A stretch of DNA of 64,000 nucleotides, taken from positions 7,731,342 through 7,795,341 of the forward strand of contig JAVLUZ010000154.1 of the NCBI GenBank assembly GCA_036768485.1, given 5' to 3'. Source of the DNA: Mermis nigrescens (Eukaryota > Nematoda > Enoplea > Mermithida > Mermithidae). Numbering within the stretch: position 1 is the first letter of the stretch; each line of letters starts with the position of its first letter. The notes below the pieces were generated by a model, which was given only the letters and a program-made list of their open reading frames with translations, searched no databases and was not told the origin of the DNA. Positions 1-12,500 of the stretch are shown here, piece by piece. The translations under genes and the position numbers were made by a program.

Positions 1-1530
1 TAACGCGTGGCGTGAAAAGGCAACTGTGGCAACAATTATTTTAAAGAATTGAATGCGTCAAATTAAGTGATTCTCTAAAAATTAGGAGAAAACGAGGAAA
101 AAGCAATTAAGTCGACATCGCCTTATAAAGATTCAAGAATAAATTTTAAATAATCTTATGCGCAAAAAATACAAAAAAATGAAAAAATAATATAATGTAT
201 GGAAAAAATTGAAAAAGCAATTAAATCAAAAACAAAAATATAATAAAAAATAACTTTCGTAACGACGAGCATATCGCTAAGTGTATTGATCTACAAAAAT
301 GCCAAGAGCTTGCCAACTTCGAAAAATGACAGAAATTTTGTAAAATTATCTCAAAATATAATAGGCGATCGCATCAAAATTTTTGGGGTCAACCTATGAA
401 TTTTTTGCATTGGAATTTGGAATGATGTGTGCGTATGTTAAACGTTATTTTTTTAGGATATTATAACGATGGGCTTTCTTCATAGAACAGAAGAACACAA
501 AGTTTTTCCAATTATTAGGTAAAATTGAATAAAGACAGAAACATCTTAGGGGCGCGAAGCATGCATTGAAAAATGATTAGAAAATCATAAATATGCTTAA
601 CAAAACAACATATTTTCTGTAGCGAAAAATTATCAAAGTAGAATCATGAACAGGTAAACATGAAAGAATCGATTACGACTAACAATGAAAGAAAAAACTG
701 AATTGAAAACAAAAGACTAAAATAAATTCAAAATTAAAAGCTACACCTAACTAAGAGAAAAAGTATAACAATGACTAAAACTAAACTTTAAATGACGGGG
801 CGGTTTTGAGTTTCAGGAATAAACAAAAATACATTTTTAATCAAGCAGGCAGCCACAGAAGCAAGAAGCAGGAGGAATAGAAACAAAAATCGAATATAAA
901 TGGCTCAAACAGGCTTAAAGAATCCAAACTGTAGATGACCCGATTATATTGATGAAAATGTACATATGCAAATCGAGTCTCATGTGGGCGGGCGAGTACA
1001 CAAAACGACATGCTCAGTCCCAAATATCGAAGCACGTGCCACATTGCACTCAATACAGTCGTTCCTTTATTTGCAATATGGTGGAAGAATTACGGTGAAA
1101 TTGCACTAAATTATTCTCTCGATTTTTTCCACAAAAGATACAGTATGCCAACAGTACGCGTGTGGCAGGCAATTCTATAATGCGTTATTGTACAATAAAC
1201 ACAAGTATTGGTCGAAACGCTATGCAAGTAGGTGAATGAAATTGTGAGGTCTCTGTGACTTACTGAAGTGTGAATTCGAGAACACCTGTTCTTTTGTACT
1301 TCATATACAGGTAAGTAGCTATGAATATGCTTGTAATAAAAAGAAAATATTACATGCATGTGCTCGTATACTCGTTACACCTTGTCGTGCTCGTGTTAAG
1401 CAACACCAGTGGGTTAAATCGCAGCTCATCCTATCATTCGAAAACGATTGATGATGATGATCTGCCTTACATATAATAGGAAAAGTTCGGGCACGCATGC
1501 GTGTTTTAGAGACTTCGGGGATTTAGATTT
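1..1530. other. AT-rich non-coding stretch
   Basis: No convincing gene. The open frames here (for example 841-1053 and 1111-1359 on the minus strand) have no domain pattern, no splice context and low-complexity composition. I see no long internal repeat in it. Confidence 0.6.
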
Positions 1531-1536
1531 TTGACC

Positions 1537-1773
1537 ATACCTGGGCGTGGAGGGTTTGGGGGTATGAACCCCTAGAAAACAAAATACCCCTCCAGAATTC
1601 ACTCTTTGAATTTTGTTGCTGTTTTTTTCGCAATTTTTTGATGCCAATGGATAGTGCTCGATGAGAAACGTTAAAAATGGTGTTTTTTAGCCATACCAAC
1701 TATTTTTAAGGTCATTTTTTAACCCTTTGAAAAATCTTGTACTCCCCCAGAATTTTGGTGCTGCACACCTACG
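1537..1773 (-). mobile_element. Family A MITE, copy 1
   Basis: Minus-oriented copy of the most abundant short repeat in the window. It has the family order: end with CATACCTGGGCG, a run of C, the GATGCCAATGGATAGTGCTC core, and a second end reading CTGCACACCTACGG. The flanks TTTTTGACC and GGTTAGACC agree at 6 of 9 bases, so the target duplication is decayed. It encodes no protein. Confidence 0.75.
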
Positions 1774-2467
1774 GGTTAGACCCTAGAATGGAAAAATCGG
1801 GGCTAAATAGCAAAATTTGGGTTTTCTCGGAACTAAATAAAAATGGGACTCGAAAGTTCAGATTTTGTACAAAAACAGCTGCAAAAAGTAGAAAGGAGGC
1901 GCGAAAAAAATTTCATAATAATCCGACCAACATTGAATATGCTGCAGGGCCCTAATCCTCCGTTTACCATGCAATCGGCGTGTCTAATCGGTTTAGTATT
2001 CTAAAACTTTCCAGCGCTTCGCCGAAATTAGTTTGCCTGTTCTGTATGATTTAAGCGGTATAAATTGAGTTTACGTCAAAATTTTCCGGCGCATTGTTCT
2101 TTCTTTTGTAAAGCTCCAGCATTGCGTTTAAGTCTAAATCAGGTAAAATAATTCCATACTAAGTTAATAATTCGCAGGGAAGCTGTCAAAATTGTTTTAT
2201 TCAAATCAGATAATTTTCTACTGTGACAGAATATTAATATTCACAGAGGTTCAAAATGTTAAAGGCTGTACAAAATCACTATATTCCTTGGTGCTTGGCT
2301 ACACTACTGAAGGTCGAAAAACTCAGTTTCTACTATAGGTACAAAACATTACTGACATTCAATGCAAATGCAGCTTTACAAAAATTTTGTATGTGCCCCC
2401 CAACCAAAATGCTGGCTACGCCTCTGATAGAACGTCTGATTGTCGTCGAAGCAATACGGGTTCGATT

Positions 2468-2714
2468 CCCACATGGGCGTGGGGTTTAGGGGGTATGCAC
2501 CCCCAGAAGTTGAAATACCCCCCCTCCCTCAGAAAAAAATTTTTTTGCTTTTTTAGCAATTTTTGATGCCATTGGATAGAGCTTGATGAGAAACGTCGAA
2601 AAATGGTGTTTTTTGCCATACGACCACTTTTAAGACCATTTTTTGACCTTTAAAAATTTTTTTCACCACCCCAGAAATTTTTCACCCCCCAGAATTTCGT
2701 TGCTGCCCACCTAT
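2468..2714 (-). mobile_element. Family A MITE, copy 2
   Basis: Minus-oriented copy. GGTTCGATT is directly repeated at 2459-2467 and 2715-2723, which looks like a target-site duplication. The left copy lies in a sequence resembling a tRNA B box, so the element may have inserted in a tRNA-like sequence. Confidence 0.75.
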
Positions 2715-2816
2715 GGTTCGATTTCTGCTGCGGCGATTTTTATTCAGCGCACTCAGTGTAGTATGTCTCAGCGCTGTTTAGATGCTTGAATTAAGTCTAT
2801 ATAAACGGTTTAGTGC

Positions 2817-4213
2817 TGTAACGGGGGCGCCGCCTCCCACCGTTACGTGAGCAAAATTTTACCCGCACCGGTTTCCCGGATCTTCCGCTCTGATTCGCGT
2901 GTGTAGTACTAATCGACTACTCGGGCTCTTGCTCACAACTGCGCAAAGTATTGAATAATATTGAGAAACAATGAAACATCAACGTCACGGGTTAAACTTC
3001 AAAGTAGGCATTTCTAGCCGTGTAGTAGCACTCCTGCTACACTCCTCCCCCTCTAGGAGAAAGCGTAAGCGCAGACAACTCCAGAGAACGAACTTTGGGA
3101 CCTCCAATATGTAACGGGGGCGCCGCCTCCCACCGTTACGTGAGCAAAATTTTACCCGCACCGGTTTCCCTGATCTTCCGCTCTGATTCGCGTGTGTAGT
3201 ACTAATCGACTACTCGGGCTCTTGCTCACAACTGCGCAAAGTATTGAATAATATTGAGAAACAATGAAACATCAACGTCACGGGTTAAACTTCAAAGTAG
3301 GCATTTCTAGCCGTGTAGTAGCACTCCTGCTACACTCCTCCCCCTCTAGGAGAAAGCGTAAGCGCAGACAACTCCAGAGAACGAACTTTGGGACCTCCAA
3401 TATGTAACGGGGGCGCCGCCTCCCACCGTTACGTGAGCAAAATTTTACCCGCACCGGTTTCCCTGATCTTCCGCTCTGATTCGCGTGTGTAGTACTAATC
3501 GACTACTCGGGCTCTTGCTCACAACTGCGCAAAGTATTGAATAATATTGAGAAACAATGAAACATCAACGTCACGGGTTAAACTTCAAAGTAGGCATTTC
3601 TAGCCGTGTAGTAGCACTCCTGCTACACTCCTCCCCCTCTAGGAGAAAGCGTAAGCGCAGACAACTCCAGAGAACGAACTTTGGGACCTCCAATATGTAA
3701 CGGGGGCGCCGCCTCCCACCGTTACGTGAGCAAAATTTTACCCGCACCGGTTTCCCTGATCTTCCGCTCTGATTCGCGTGTGTAGTACTAATCGACTACT
3801 CGGGCTCTTGCTCACAACTGCGCAAAGTATTGAATAATATTGAGAAACAATGAAACATCAACGTCACGGGTTAAACTTCAAAGTAGGCATTTCTAGCCGT
3901 GTAGTAGCACTCCTGCTACACTCCTCCCCCTCTAGGAGAAAGCGTAAGCGCAGACAACTCCAGAGAACGAACTTTGGGACCTCCAATATGTAACGGGGGC
4001 GCCGCCTCCCACCGTTACGTGAGCAAAATTTTACCCGCACCGGTTTCCCTGATCTTCCGCTCTGATTCGCGTGTGTAGTACTAATCGACTACTCGGGCTC
4101 TTGCTCACAACTGCGCAAAGTATTGAATAATATTGAGAAACAATGAAACATCAACGTCACGGGTTAAACTTCAAAGTAGGCATTTCTAGCCGTGTAGTAG
4201 CACTCCTGCTACA
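2817..4213 (-). mobile_element. Tandem array of five identical-looking LTRs (TRIM-like retroelement)
   Basis: A 293-bp unit repeats 4.77 times. Each unit resolves into a 225-bp LTR (2817-3041, 3110-3334, 3403-3627, 3696-3920, 3989-4213) and a 68-bp spacer. Read on the minus strand, each LTR runs from TGTAGCAGGAG to CCCGTTACA. The spacer begins TAT then TGGAGGTCCCA, a good primer-binding site for the 3' end of a tRNA-Gln, and ends with a polypurine tract AGAGGGGGAGGAG directly before the next LTR. So the array is LTR, minimal internal region, LTR, and so on, with no coding sequence. This is the structure of a terminal-repeat retrotransposon in miniature. The only difference I noticed is one base in the first LTR (CCCGG against CCCTG). 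Flanks GTGC and GTGA form at best an imperfect 4-bp duplication. Confidence 0.85.
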
Positions 4214-4587
4214 GTGATTTAAAATGAAGGAACGACAATGTTCGCACCCATTCAATTTTTCTCACGAGTTACAGTACATAATTCAATGCAGTTAGGCATA
4301 CAGCAGCTCAAAAAAGATTTATTAAAAAAGCTCTCGCATAAATGAAACTGACGGCAGAGCGACAGGCAGAACGATTTTGAACTGATTGGCTGAAACGCCA
4401 TGTTAGCTCCCGGCAAACACATTTTCTACGAAATCAGTGGTGCGAGCAAAACTTTCTTTCACAAATTCAGCAACCATTCAAAATTACCATAAAACCTGAA
4501 GCACAAGATTGTGCAAAGGGAAGATACAAGGTCTTTTTGATGCCGAGCTAAGTCTGCAAGTAGAACACTTAATACTTTCGAAATCGT

Positions 4588-4644
4588 CTGCGATAGCTCA
4601 GTTGGCAAGAGCAGTAGTCCGGTCAACCGTCGTCCCGGTCGCAG
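4588..4644 (+). other. tRNA-like sequence, truncated
   Basis: CTGCGA and TCGCAG form a perfect 6-bp acceptor-like stem. TAGCTCAGTTGG followed by a matching GAGC looks like an A box and D arm. A normal T arm and B box are missing and the whole is only 57 bp, so this is more likely a tRNA pseudogene or the head of a tRNA-derived SINE than a working tRNA. Confidence 0.3.
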
Positions 4645-4757
4645 CTACTATTCTTACAAATCAGCTTACCTGAGTATACATAGTCTAGTCTTATTTCACG
4701 AAACCCTGGCATCGAAATCAATTTTCAGCGATAGCGAACAGCTACAAAAATGGTTTT

Positions 4758-4902
4758 TATAGTGCATCATTCGAGTTTGGGCATAAATCTTAAAAACCAT
4801 GTCCGACAATAAGCCGCAGATTGCGATTATAGCATTGATTAGATCCGTCGGCTTACTTCGAAAAAATCTAAAAATTTATGCCCAAACTTATATGAGACTA
4901 TA
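4758..4902. mobile_element. Palindromic MITE with TA ends, copy 1
   Basis: About 145 bp with inverted ends TATAGTGCATCATTCGAG and TATAGTCTCATATAAG, each followed by TTTGGGCATAAAT. The interior holds GACAATAAGCC and GGCTTACTTCG, shared with the copies at 33.7 and 35.8 kb. TA at both borders suggests a Tc1/mariner-type non-autonomous element. Confidence 0.7.
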
Positions 4903-5166
4903 GACGCTACTGTAATAAAAGTTTACAGTAAAACTTCATATGCTTATCAGTTGCTATGCATATCGGGATTGCTGTCTCAATTTAAACCGCTTTTGTAATC
5001 AATTGATATAGCACTCAAAAAATTGTTATCCATGCACAAACTTTAGTGAAACAAACTTTAGTTTTTGCCAAATCCCATGGCCGCTATGTTTGAAAAATTT
5101 TCGTCAGGCCGGTTTAAAGCTTTTTCCGAAAACTGAAGAGGAATACCCCTAGAAAGGACGACTACC

Positions 5167-5358
5167 GTAGGTAAAATTGTGGGGGTTGCAAGATTTTTCA
5201 AAGGTTTAAAATGGCAATATGGCGAAAACACCATTTTAAACGTTTCTCATCGAGTACTATTCACCGGCATCAAAAAATCGCGAAAAAACAAAAACAATTT
5301 CAAAAGTTGAATTCTGGGGGAGTATTCGGCCTCTGGGGGTCATACCCTCCAACGCGTG
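5167..5358 (+). mobile_element. Family A MITE, copy 3
   Basis: Plus-oriented, slightly short copy with the GTGCAAG-like start, the AACACCATTTT block and the CATCAAAAAATCGCG core. Flanks ACGACTACC (5158-5166) and ACGACAACC (5359-5367) match at 8 of 9 bases, supporting a 9-bp target duplication. Confidence 0.75.
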
Positions 5359-6245
5359 ACGACAACCTTACTAGAATTTGCCCTGTCCCCCAATGCAAGA
5401 AGTCCGGTCACCCCAACTTAAAACCAGAAGTAAAGCTAGCCACTGTAACGTATACCAAAAGACACATGTTAACGCGTAGTTTAAAAAGCAGCATGAAAAT
5501 CATACAGAAAATCAACATACCTACTAATTCAATTCCAGCCAAGCTCATTTTTTGTGCCAAAGAAAAGCATTTTTGAATATCCTTCACATCCGTAAGAATT
5601 TAGATTTGTGCATTTCAATTTTCGATCAAACGACCGTAATTCAGTCGTCTTCCATCGAAAATTCAGATTGAAAACTTGACAAAAGCGAACCGCCAAACGT
5701 ACCCTTTACACGTGTAAGACGTCAACAGCAGTTTAAACTGTATTTTATCCTTCATAAACGTAATACTTGTTCATTTAGCCCAATACTCGTACTACAAACA
5801 CAATATTATGGAACAACAACAAGATGAAATAAGAAGCAAGGGATAGAATTTACTACAAAAAATTTTACTTTACAACAAATATGGTCCGGTTTCGCAAATT
5901 AGTGGCAGTTTAAACGACGAGCCGCGTCGCAATAGTACATAAGCATCATACATAAAACGGCTCGGAATTCCGGTTGAAGGACCTGACCATTTTTTAGGTA
6001 AGAGAGGGGATGAATGAGTCCGTGGCCAAAACGGCAAAAACACAAAGAATGGCCAAAAAACTGTTTTGCCAAAAATCAGGGGGTGAAAAATTTCCTGACT
6101 TTGGAGCGTAAAAGGACAACGAACTCTGGATGGAGAACTTCCGTCCCCCTGTTACGCATACAGTAAGCGTAGAGAAAAAAACAAGAGAAGCAGAAAAGCG
6201 ATGTTTCAATCGATCGATAATAGCGACATCAGCGCCGTCTTCTAG

Positions 6246-6599
6246 CTATCGATTGGAATTCGCGGCGGCGGCGGCGGAAAACCGTCGCGCGTCGTGACCG
6301 CACGACTGCGCGGCGCTGTGACGGTGACGCGCGCAAAGCGTTTTGCCGCAGCGGCACTGGAACGTCGTCGCGGCGCTCAGGCGGCAGCCGCACGAGTTGC
6401 ACCGTTGATGCGACTGCGAGCTTTGCGGATATTTGTGCGGACGGACGGCGGACGCCGGCGGCGACGGAGCGCGGCCGGCGGCTGACGTCGGCGGCGACGA
6501 CGCGAAAGACGTCATTGCCGACGAGGACGATGAAGCGGCGGCGACGTTAAAGCTACCCGACGGACGCTTGGCGCTTACGCTGGCTACTGAACGGCTCGT
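6246..6599 (-). CDS. ZFAND4: ZFAND4-like terminal exon: AN1 zinc finger
   Basis: Acceptor AACGCAG, phase 0, ending at TAG. The finger has ligands in the order C-x2-C-x11-C-x-C-x4-C-x2-H, but the usual second-half histidine two residues before the last cysteine is replaced by Gln (HRHSAAQSCGH). A neighbouring histidine might take its place. The tail after the finger is short and Ala-rich. Confidence 0.85.
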   Translation of the reverse strand, partial: TSRSVASVSAKRPSGSFNVAAASSSSSAMTSFASSPPTSAAGRAPSPPASAVRPHKYPQSSQSHQRCNSCGCRLSAATTFQCRCGKTLCARHRHSAAQSCGHDARRFSAAAAANSNR

Positions 6600-9500
6600 C
6601 TGCGTTAGTTGCAAGTATGCATGTAAATACCGTATGTGATCTGGGGAGGGGGTTACCCAGGAAATTTTTAGTCCTCAAAAATTTTTTATCCCTTCAGAAT
6701 TCACGATTTTCCCAATGTATCATAGAAATTCGTAGGAAAAATGCTTTCGCGGTTTAGCCACTCATTTTGCTCAAAAAAGTGTCAAATTTTCGCGGTTGGC
6801 GCCATATACTCATTTTCTGACTTTATTTTATCTAATTTATACAAACTTTTCTGTTTTTTCGAATTTGGTACGTATTTATGCGCTAGAAACGATAAAGCAT
6901 CATCAGAAAGCCAAAAATGATGTTTTTGACACGTATTCACCATTAATTAGACAAAAAAGGCACATTCAAATTTCGGAACTTACATGCTGTGCATGTCTGG
7001 CAACGACCATAGGCAGCACCGAAACTCTGGGGGTGCAAGGTTTTTCAAAGGTCAAAAATGGTCTGAAAATGGTGGTAGAGCAAAAAACACCATTTTTCAA
7101 CGTTTTCATCAAGCACTATCCATTGGCATCAAAAATTGCGAAAAAACAAAAAAATTTCAAAAAATTAATTATGGGGTATTCGGCCTTCTGGGGGTGCATA
7201 CCCTCAACCCCCATCCAACGCCCACGTGTGGTAACGACCGTAGTGATTTTAAATGCTTGGGGGGTGTTTCCCAAGACATGCACACCATAGGAACCCTAAG
7301 GGTGAACATAAAAATTGTTCCTAAACTGCCTTTTGTAATGGCTATGCGCCAAAAAAGCAAGTTTTGGCGAAAAAATGCGCCCGGCTGCCGCTACTTTAAA
7401 TCATACGCCGAAATATCAGGCTAATTTTTACAAAAATTTTCGATCAGAGCGCAAATTTTTTAAATTTTAAATTTTTCCATTTCTATTTCGATATACATTT
7501 TATAAACCATAATTTCATGATTTAATAATCTACAATTTTTATAAGCAATTTTCTCCAAAGCATACAGATCAATTACATACTTTATAATAGGGTTTGAGAA
7601 AACAAAATTTCGACCTGTTTATACTTTTGCTAGGTTAGTACACTCGACCTAAATTAACCTAGCGCATATAAAAATTTAGCCCATAATCAAGTAAATAATT
7701 AATGTAATAGAAAAACAATCACAAAACCAGATTCAACATAACGATTGTTAATTACAGAATAAATTTTATCAAAAGGCTCGACCTATAATTAATATTTTAT
7801 TAATTATTAATTAATAATCAATTAGTAATATCACAAAATTTTAAAAAAATTATTAAAATTAGCAAAAGTTAGTTTTACAAATTTTCCAACCTCATTAGCC
7901 AATCCTTCAGATGTAAACACACATGTGCATGGGGGTTGGAGGGTCCCAGAATCCGATAGACCCCTCAAAATCGATAAACCAAAACTGAATTTTTAGCATG
8001 CTTTTGGAAATTTATACGGGTTGATCCCCAAAATTTGCTGCTGCCCATGTAAGGATATAACGCGATAATTGATAAAACTAAGTGAATAAATTAATTAACT
8101 ACATAAATGAATAATTATACAAGCTTATCAGTTTCGATCCGATTGATTGAAAAAGACCAGATATTCAATTATAACTCAAAGAAAAGTGCTAATAAGACAA
8201 AAATTATGTCCGATCAGGCACGAAAATAAACTAAAAACGCCACTTTAGAAAAATTGAAAAATTTGTTAAAAATCTGAATAATCTTCAAAAGTTTAGCCAA
8301 ATTTCAAATTAAAAATTATTTTAATTAAAAAAATCGACACACACAATAAAATAAATAAATTAACCAATCGTACCGACGCTTTATATTTCTGTGACGTCAG
8401 CGCGTGACACGACGTCGTCGCCAATCGCCCGCGGCGAACGTCCGGCTCGTCGCTCGACGTTTCGTCGCCCGTCGTTGACATCGCATTTAGCGGCGTTTCG
8501 GCTTTCGGCGTCAACGCCAACGGCACTTTGTCGTCATCGTCGACGCTAGCGTCAACCGCCGTCTTCAAAACCAATTCGCCGCCGCGCAAAGAGCGACGTT
8601 GTGACGTCATTGCCGCCGACGACGTAGCGACGCCAGACGGTGACGACACAGCCGCCGCGCGAATAACCTCCGTCATTTCCGATGACGTCATGGGCGACAA
8701 AGCGCGATTAATCGTCGGTGACGTCATCGCCGCCGCCGAAGTGGCGTTGTTATTTTTGGACGGAGCGGCGACCGACGCAGCGGCGTTGGCGTTGCGGTGC
8801 CAGCACGTCGACGACGTTTTGCGACGCATCTTGCAGCGTCGCGGCGGCGGCGGCGGCAGCGATGACGACAATTCGTTGCAGGTCACGACGCCGCTGCTGG
8901 CCGGTCCGTCTTCCCATTGGTCGTCGTCGTCGTTGTCCAATGGCGACGAGCGAGGCAAGAGTCGGGCCGTGATTGGTCGAAACGGACCAATCGCCTGCTG
9001 GCTGGAACGACGAACGAGACGTGGCTGTGGCGACGCTGTGATATAAGGGAAGAGCAACTAATCGATCGGATTTCTAGAAACAAAAAACATTAAGTCAATT
9101 ATTTACAGGACATTTCTCATAGGTACAGAGAAACAGCCCCGTATACGCAGAATTTTTTCAGGGGGATTGCAAACTTTGAAGTCGGATATCCCGAGAACTA
9201 TTAGAAGATCAGCCAGAATACATGCATTTTTGAACGTTTACACTGACAAAGAAAATTTTTTGAAAAATTTCGAAAATTTTTCACTTTATCCGATGATCAT
9301 ACACGAAATCTATCGTTCAAACTGTCCGCATAAGTGATGTCTTATCATTCAATTCATCAAAGACTTTTCAACTTTTGTATTCATACTCTAATCTTTGTAT
9401 TTCAAAACAGAACAATCAGAGGAGAATGATCTAAAAAATGTTTGAATTATAGTAAATAGTGATTTAGATCAAAAAATAGGCGCGAAGCGCCGAGAACTTG

Positions 9501-12500
9501 ATCATTTTCACGCAGGGAAACGTCAAAAAATCTATGCAGTTTCATATCTGGAAATAATAAAAAAATTTCACACCCTACCGTGGATACGGGCTTACATATA
9601 TACAAACACCGTAGTATACACTTTACTTTATTTTTAGCTTAGCTTACTTTAATTCAAATTGGTTTAGTTTAAGCTTTATTACTTTAGTTTAGATATTTAG
9701 TTTACCTTTAAGTTTTTAGTCTTATAAGCTTTTACTTTAGAAGCGACTGTTCACTAGGTAATAGCCGTACCGAAGAAATGAGCTTGCAGAAGTTGCAAAC
9801 CAAGAGAAACTTCAAGCCTAAACATACCGATAAAATTCGCGAAGAGAATTATAAAATTCTCTTCTTAATTTAATTATGTTTAAAGTTTAAGTTTCTCTTG
9901 GTTTACAACTCTCGCTTAACAAGCTCATTTTTCAAAGCTTTACTTTGCTTTCTTAGTTTAGTTTTAGTTTACTTTGATTTTTAGCTATGGTTTATTTTAG
10001 TTTAGTTTGCTTCAGTTTAGTTTAGCTTACTTCAATTTCATATAATAACTTAATTTAGTATACTTTTATACTTTTAAAAGTCTAAATCACTTGACAATGT
10101 ACTAGGGCCGTATGACAGAAAGCGGAATAAGTTATTCGTGGGATAAGCCCGATTCCGGGAATAGCTATTCTCGTAATAAAACTTATCTTCTGCAACAGCT
10201 ATTCCTGCTAAGGGACGGAATAAGCTATACCCAGGAATAAGAAAAATTTTGTATTACAGAACGCGTGAAATCCTCGAGTGAATAGCTATTCCTGGGCTGG
10301 GCTGAATCTATCCCAGTGTTAAGCTATGCATTCCATTGGTTTTGTGCATAGATTGCCCGTCGAACGCATACTGTTTACTGTAATCACGTCACGTTATTCG
10401 TTCGAAATCATAGGACGTAAATACAATGTTGTGTGTAGCATGCGCGTGTAACTTTTGCATTGATGCATGGAATTGACTCGGAGACTTCTGAATGTTACCA
10501 AATAAATTTTTATAATTGGTTCAACAAGAGAAAAAGTAATAAGATCACCCAGTTTTTCGAGCGTACTAAAGCTTGCCAGCTTCTACGGAAAAACAAAAAT
10601 AAAAATAAATCATTACCATCGAGATCAAAAAATTGATCATAGTTTGCGCATGGAAAACTACTTTTTTGTGTACTCATGGTGAATATTTCTTGCCAAACTC
10701 TGTTGATTATACTTACCGCATTAATTTTTTAGATCACTCCACTCGGCGTGTTTAGTAATGCATGATCGACAAATTTTAAAATCTCTTTACCAAGAGTTCA
10801 ACTAGGACGAGCTGCACTCGTGGAGCAAAACGCACTAGAAAAAATTTCTGCATCTTTTTGATCGTACACAAGCGATAACAACAATATTGAATTTCTGGAT
10901 AAAGAGGAATTGATTAACTATCGTATTAAAATTTTTCTCGACACATTTTGCACCCTTTAAGACCGCGTTAGGAACGATTTTTACTTTTATTCCGCTGACT
11001 TATACCCGCTCTGACCAGGCAGCAAATGGCGGAATAAAAGCGGCTGTTTTTATTCCCGAGATGACTTATTTCGCCTTCTGTCATACCGCTTATTTTTATT
11101 CCGCCGTTTTATCCCGAGGTTAGCGCCCGGAACGGCGCTATTCCGCGTTCTGTCATATCAGCTTTATTCCTGGAATATCACTGTTTATTCCGCTTTCTGT
11201 AATACCGAAATATTTTATTCCACCCTCTTATCCCACTGTTTTATCCTTGGAATAGCACTATTCCGCGTTCTGTCATACGGCCCCTATAGTTTTATAAATT
11301 TAGTCTAGTTTAGTTTAATTTTATATTTGTAAAATTTGACTCAGTTTAATTTACTTTATTTTAGTGATACTTCAGTTTATTTCGCTTCACTTATTATGTA
11401 TTTACTTTAGATTCTACGTGATCGGTAGCTGCTTGTTCGATGTCGCTCGAAAATAAGGCCGAGCTGTCGTAATCGATATCCGAGCAACTCGAACTACGGA
11501 CGATCGAAGTCCTATGCGGTTGACCAATAGCGTCTCGCTTATTATAGTAGGCAAGGCGCGAATGCGTTGGCCGACCGATTTGATTGGACGACGCCGTAGC
11601 GACGAAATGGCGCCGATTGGCCGAAGCGTGATCCGATTGGCCCAATTTGGTAACGTCGCGTTTCGATTGGTCGAAATGCGAAGCGTCGCGTTTCGATTGG
11701 TCGGAATGCGGAACGTCGCGTTTCAATTGGTCGAATTTCGAAACGTCGCGTTTTGATTGGTCGAATTTAGAAACTTCGCGTTTTGATTGGCCGCTGCTTT
11801 TAAAATAGTCGACCATTGATAGACCGCAATGCCTGTCATCGCGCCGCCATTGGTCGGCGGTCGCTTTCGTCGATTGCCATTGGTCGTTCGTTTTTTCGAC
11901 TCCGCTCATCGAATGATACGACGCGTCGGTGTGGCTATCGTCGAATTCGGTTTCGCCGGCCGAACTTTCCTTGGCGCTAGTGTCGTCGGCCGACACGAAT
12001 AGAAAATCGCGCTGCTGCGAGCTGGGGCCGGTGCGCCAAGAGCCCGGCCTATTGTTGCGCGATAACTGATTGGAGGAAGCGGAGCCTGAGGGTCGTCGGT
12101 TTCTGGGGACGAGCGCGAAAATTTAGCAGAAGCAAAAATCCGGGAAAATTACATTTTATGATAAAAACATTGTAAATATACATGAACTTAGGAAGTTTGG
12201 GGGGTAGGACGAATTCACCCGTTGACCCTCAGAAAAGTTTTCACCCCTACCTCCAAAAATTTTTCACCCCACTTTCATATATTTTTCACACCCCAATAAA
12301 TTCGCGGTTTTCCTGAAAAAAAAATTGTAGAAAAAATAGCATGTACAACACGAGAATTTTGGGGAGCTGAAATTTCACGTGTCTTCTTTGAGCCCGAAAA
12401 TGGCCGGATAGCCGTCAAAAATCGCGCTTTTTTCGGCGTTTTTGATGACGCTCCACCTTTCAACGGTACAAAAACATGAAATCATTTTTTAAAAAAATCA

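Larger units (their letters stand above)
9605..11398. repeat. Degenerate TTTAGTTTA-type simple-sequence region split by two insertions
   Basis: Loose repetition of TTTAGTTTA, ACTTTA and TTAGTTTA from 9605 to about 10090 and again from about 11285 to 11398. The two blocks look like one tract interrupted by a fold-back element (9775-9940) and a Harbinger-like element (10105-11283). Confidence 0.6.

Noticed and set aside
2425..2475. B-box-like GGTTCGATTCC suggesting a tRNA gene
   Set aside because: No A box or cloverleaf could be formed upstream, and the sequence runs straight into a family A element.
2817..4213. CRISPR-like or satellite array
   Set aside because: The spacers are identical to each other, and the unit has LTR ends, a primer-binding site and a polypurine tract, so a retroelement array explains it better.
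8528..9046. 172-codon plus-strand frame opposite the ZFAND4-like exon
   Set aside because: A shadow of a GC-biased exon; composition is Ala/Asp/Arg-rich by codon complement and it has no domain.
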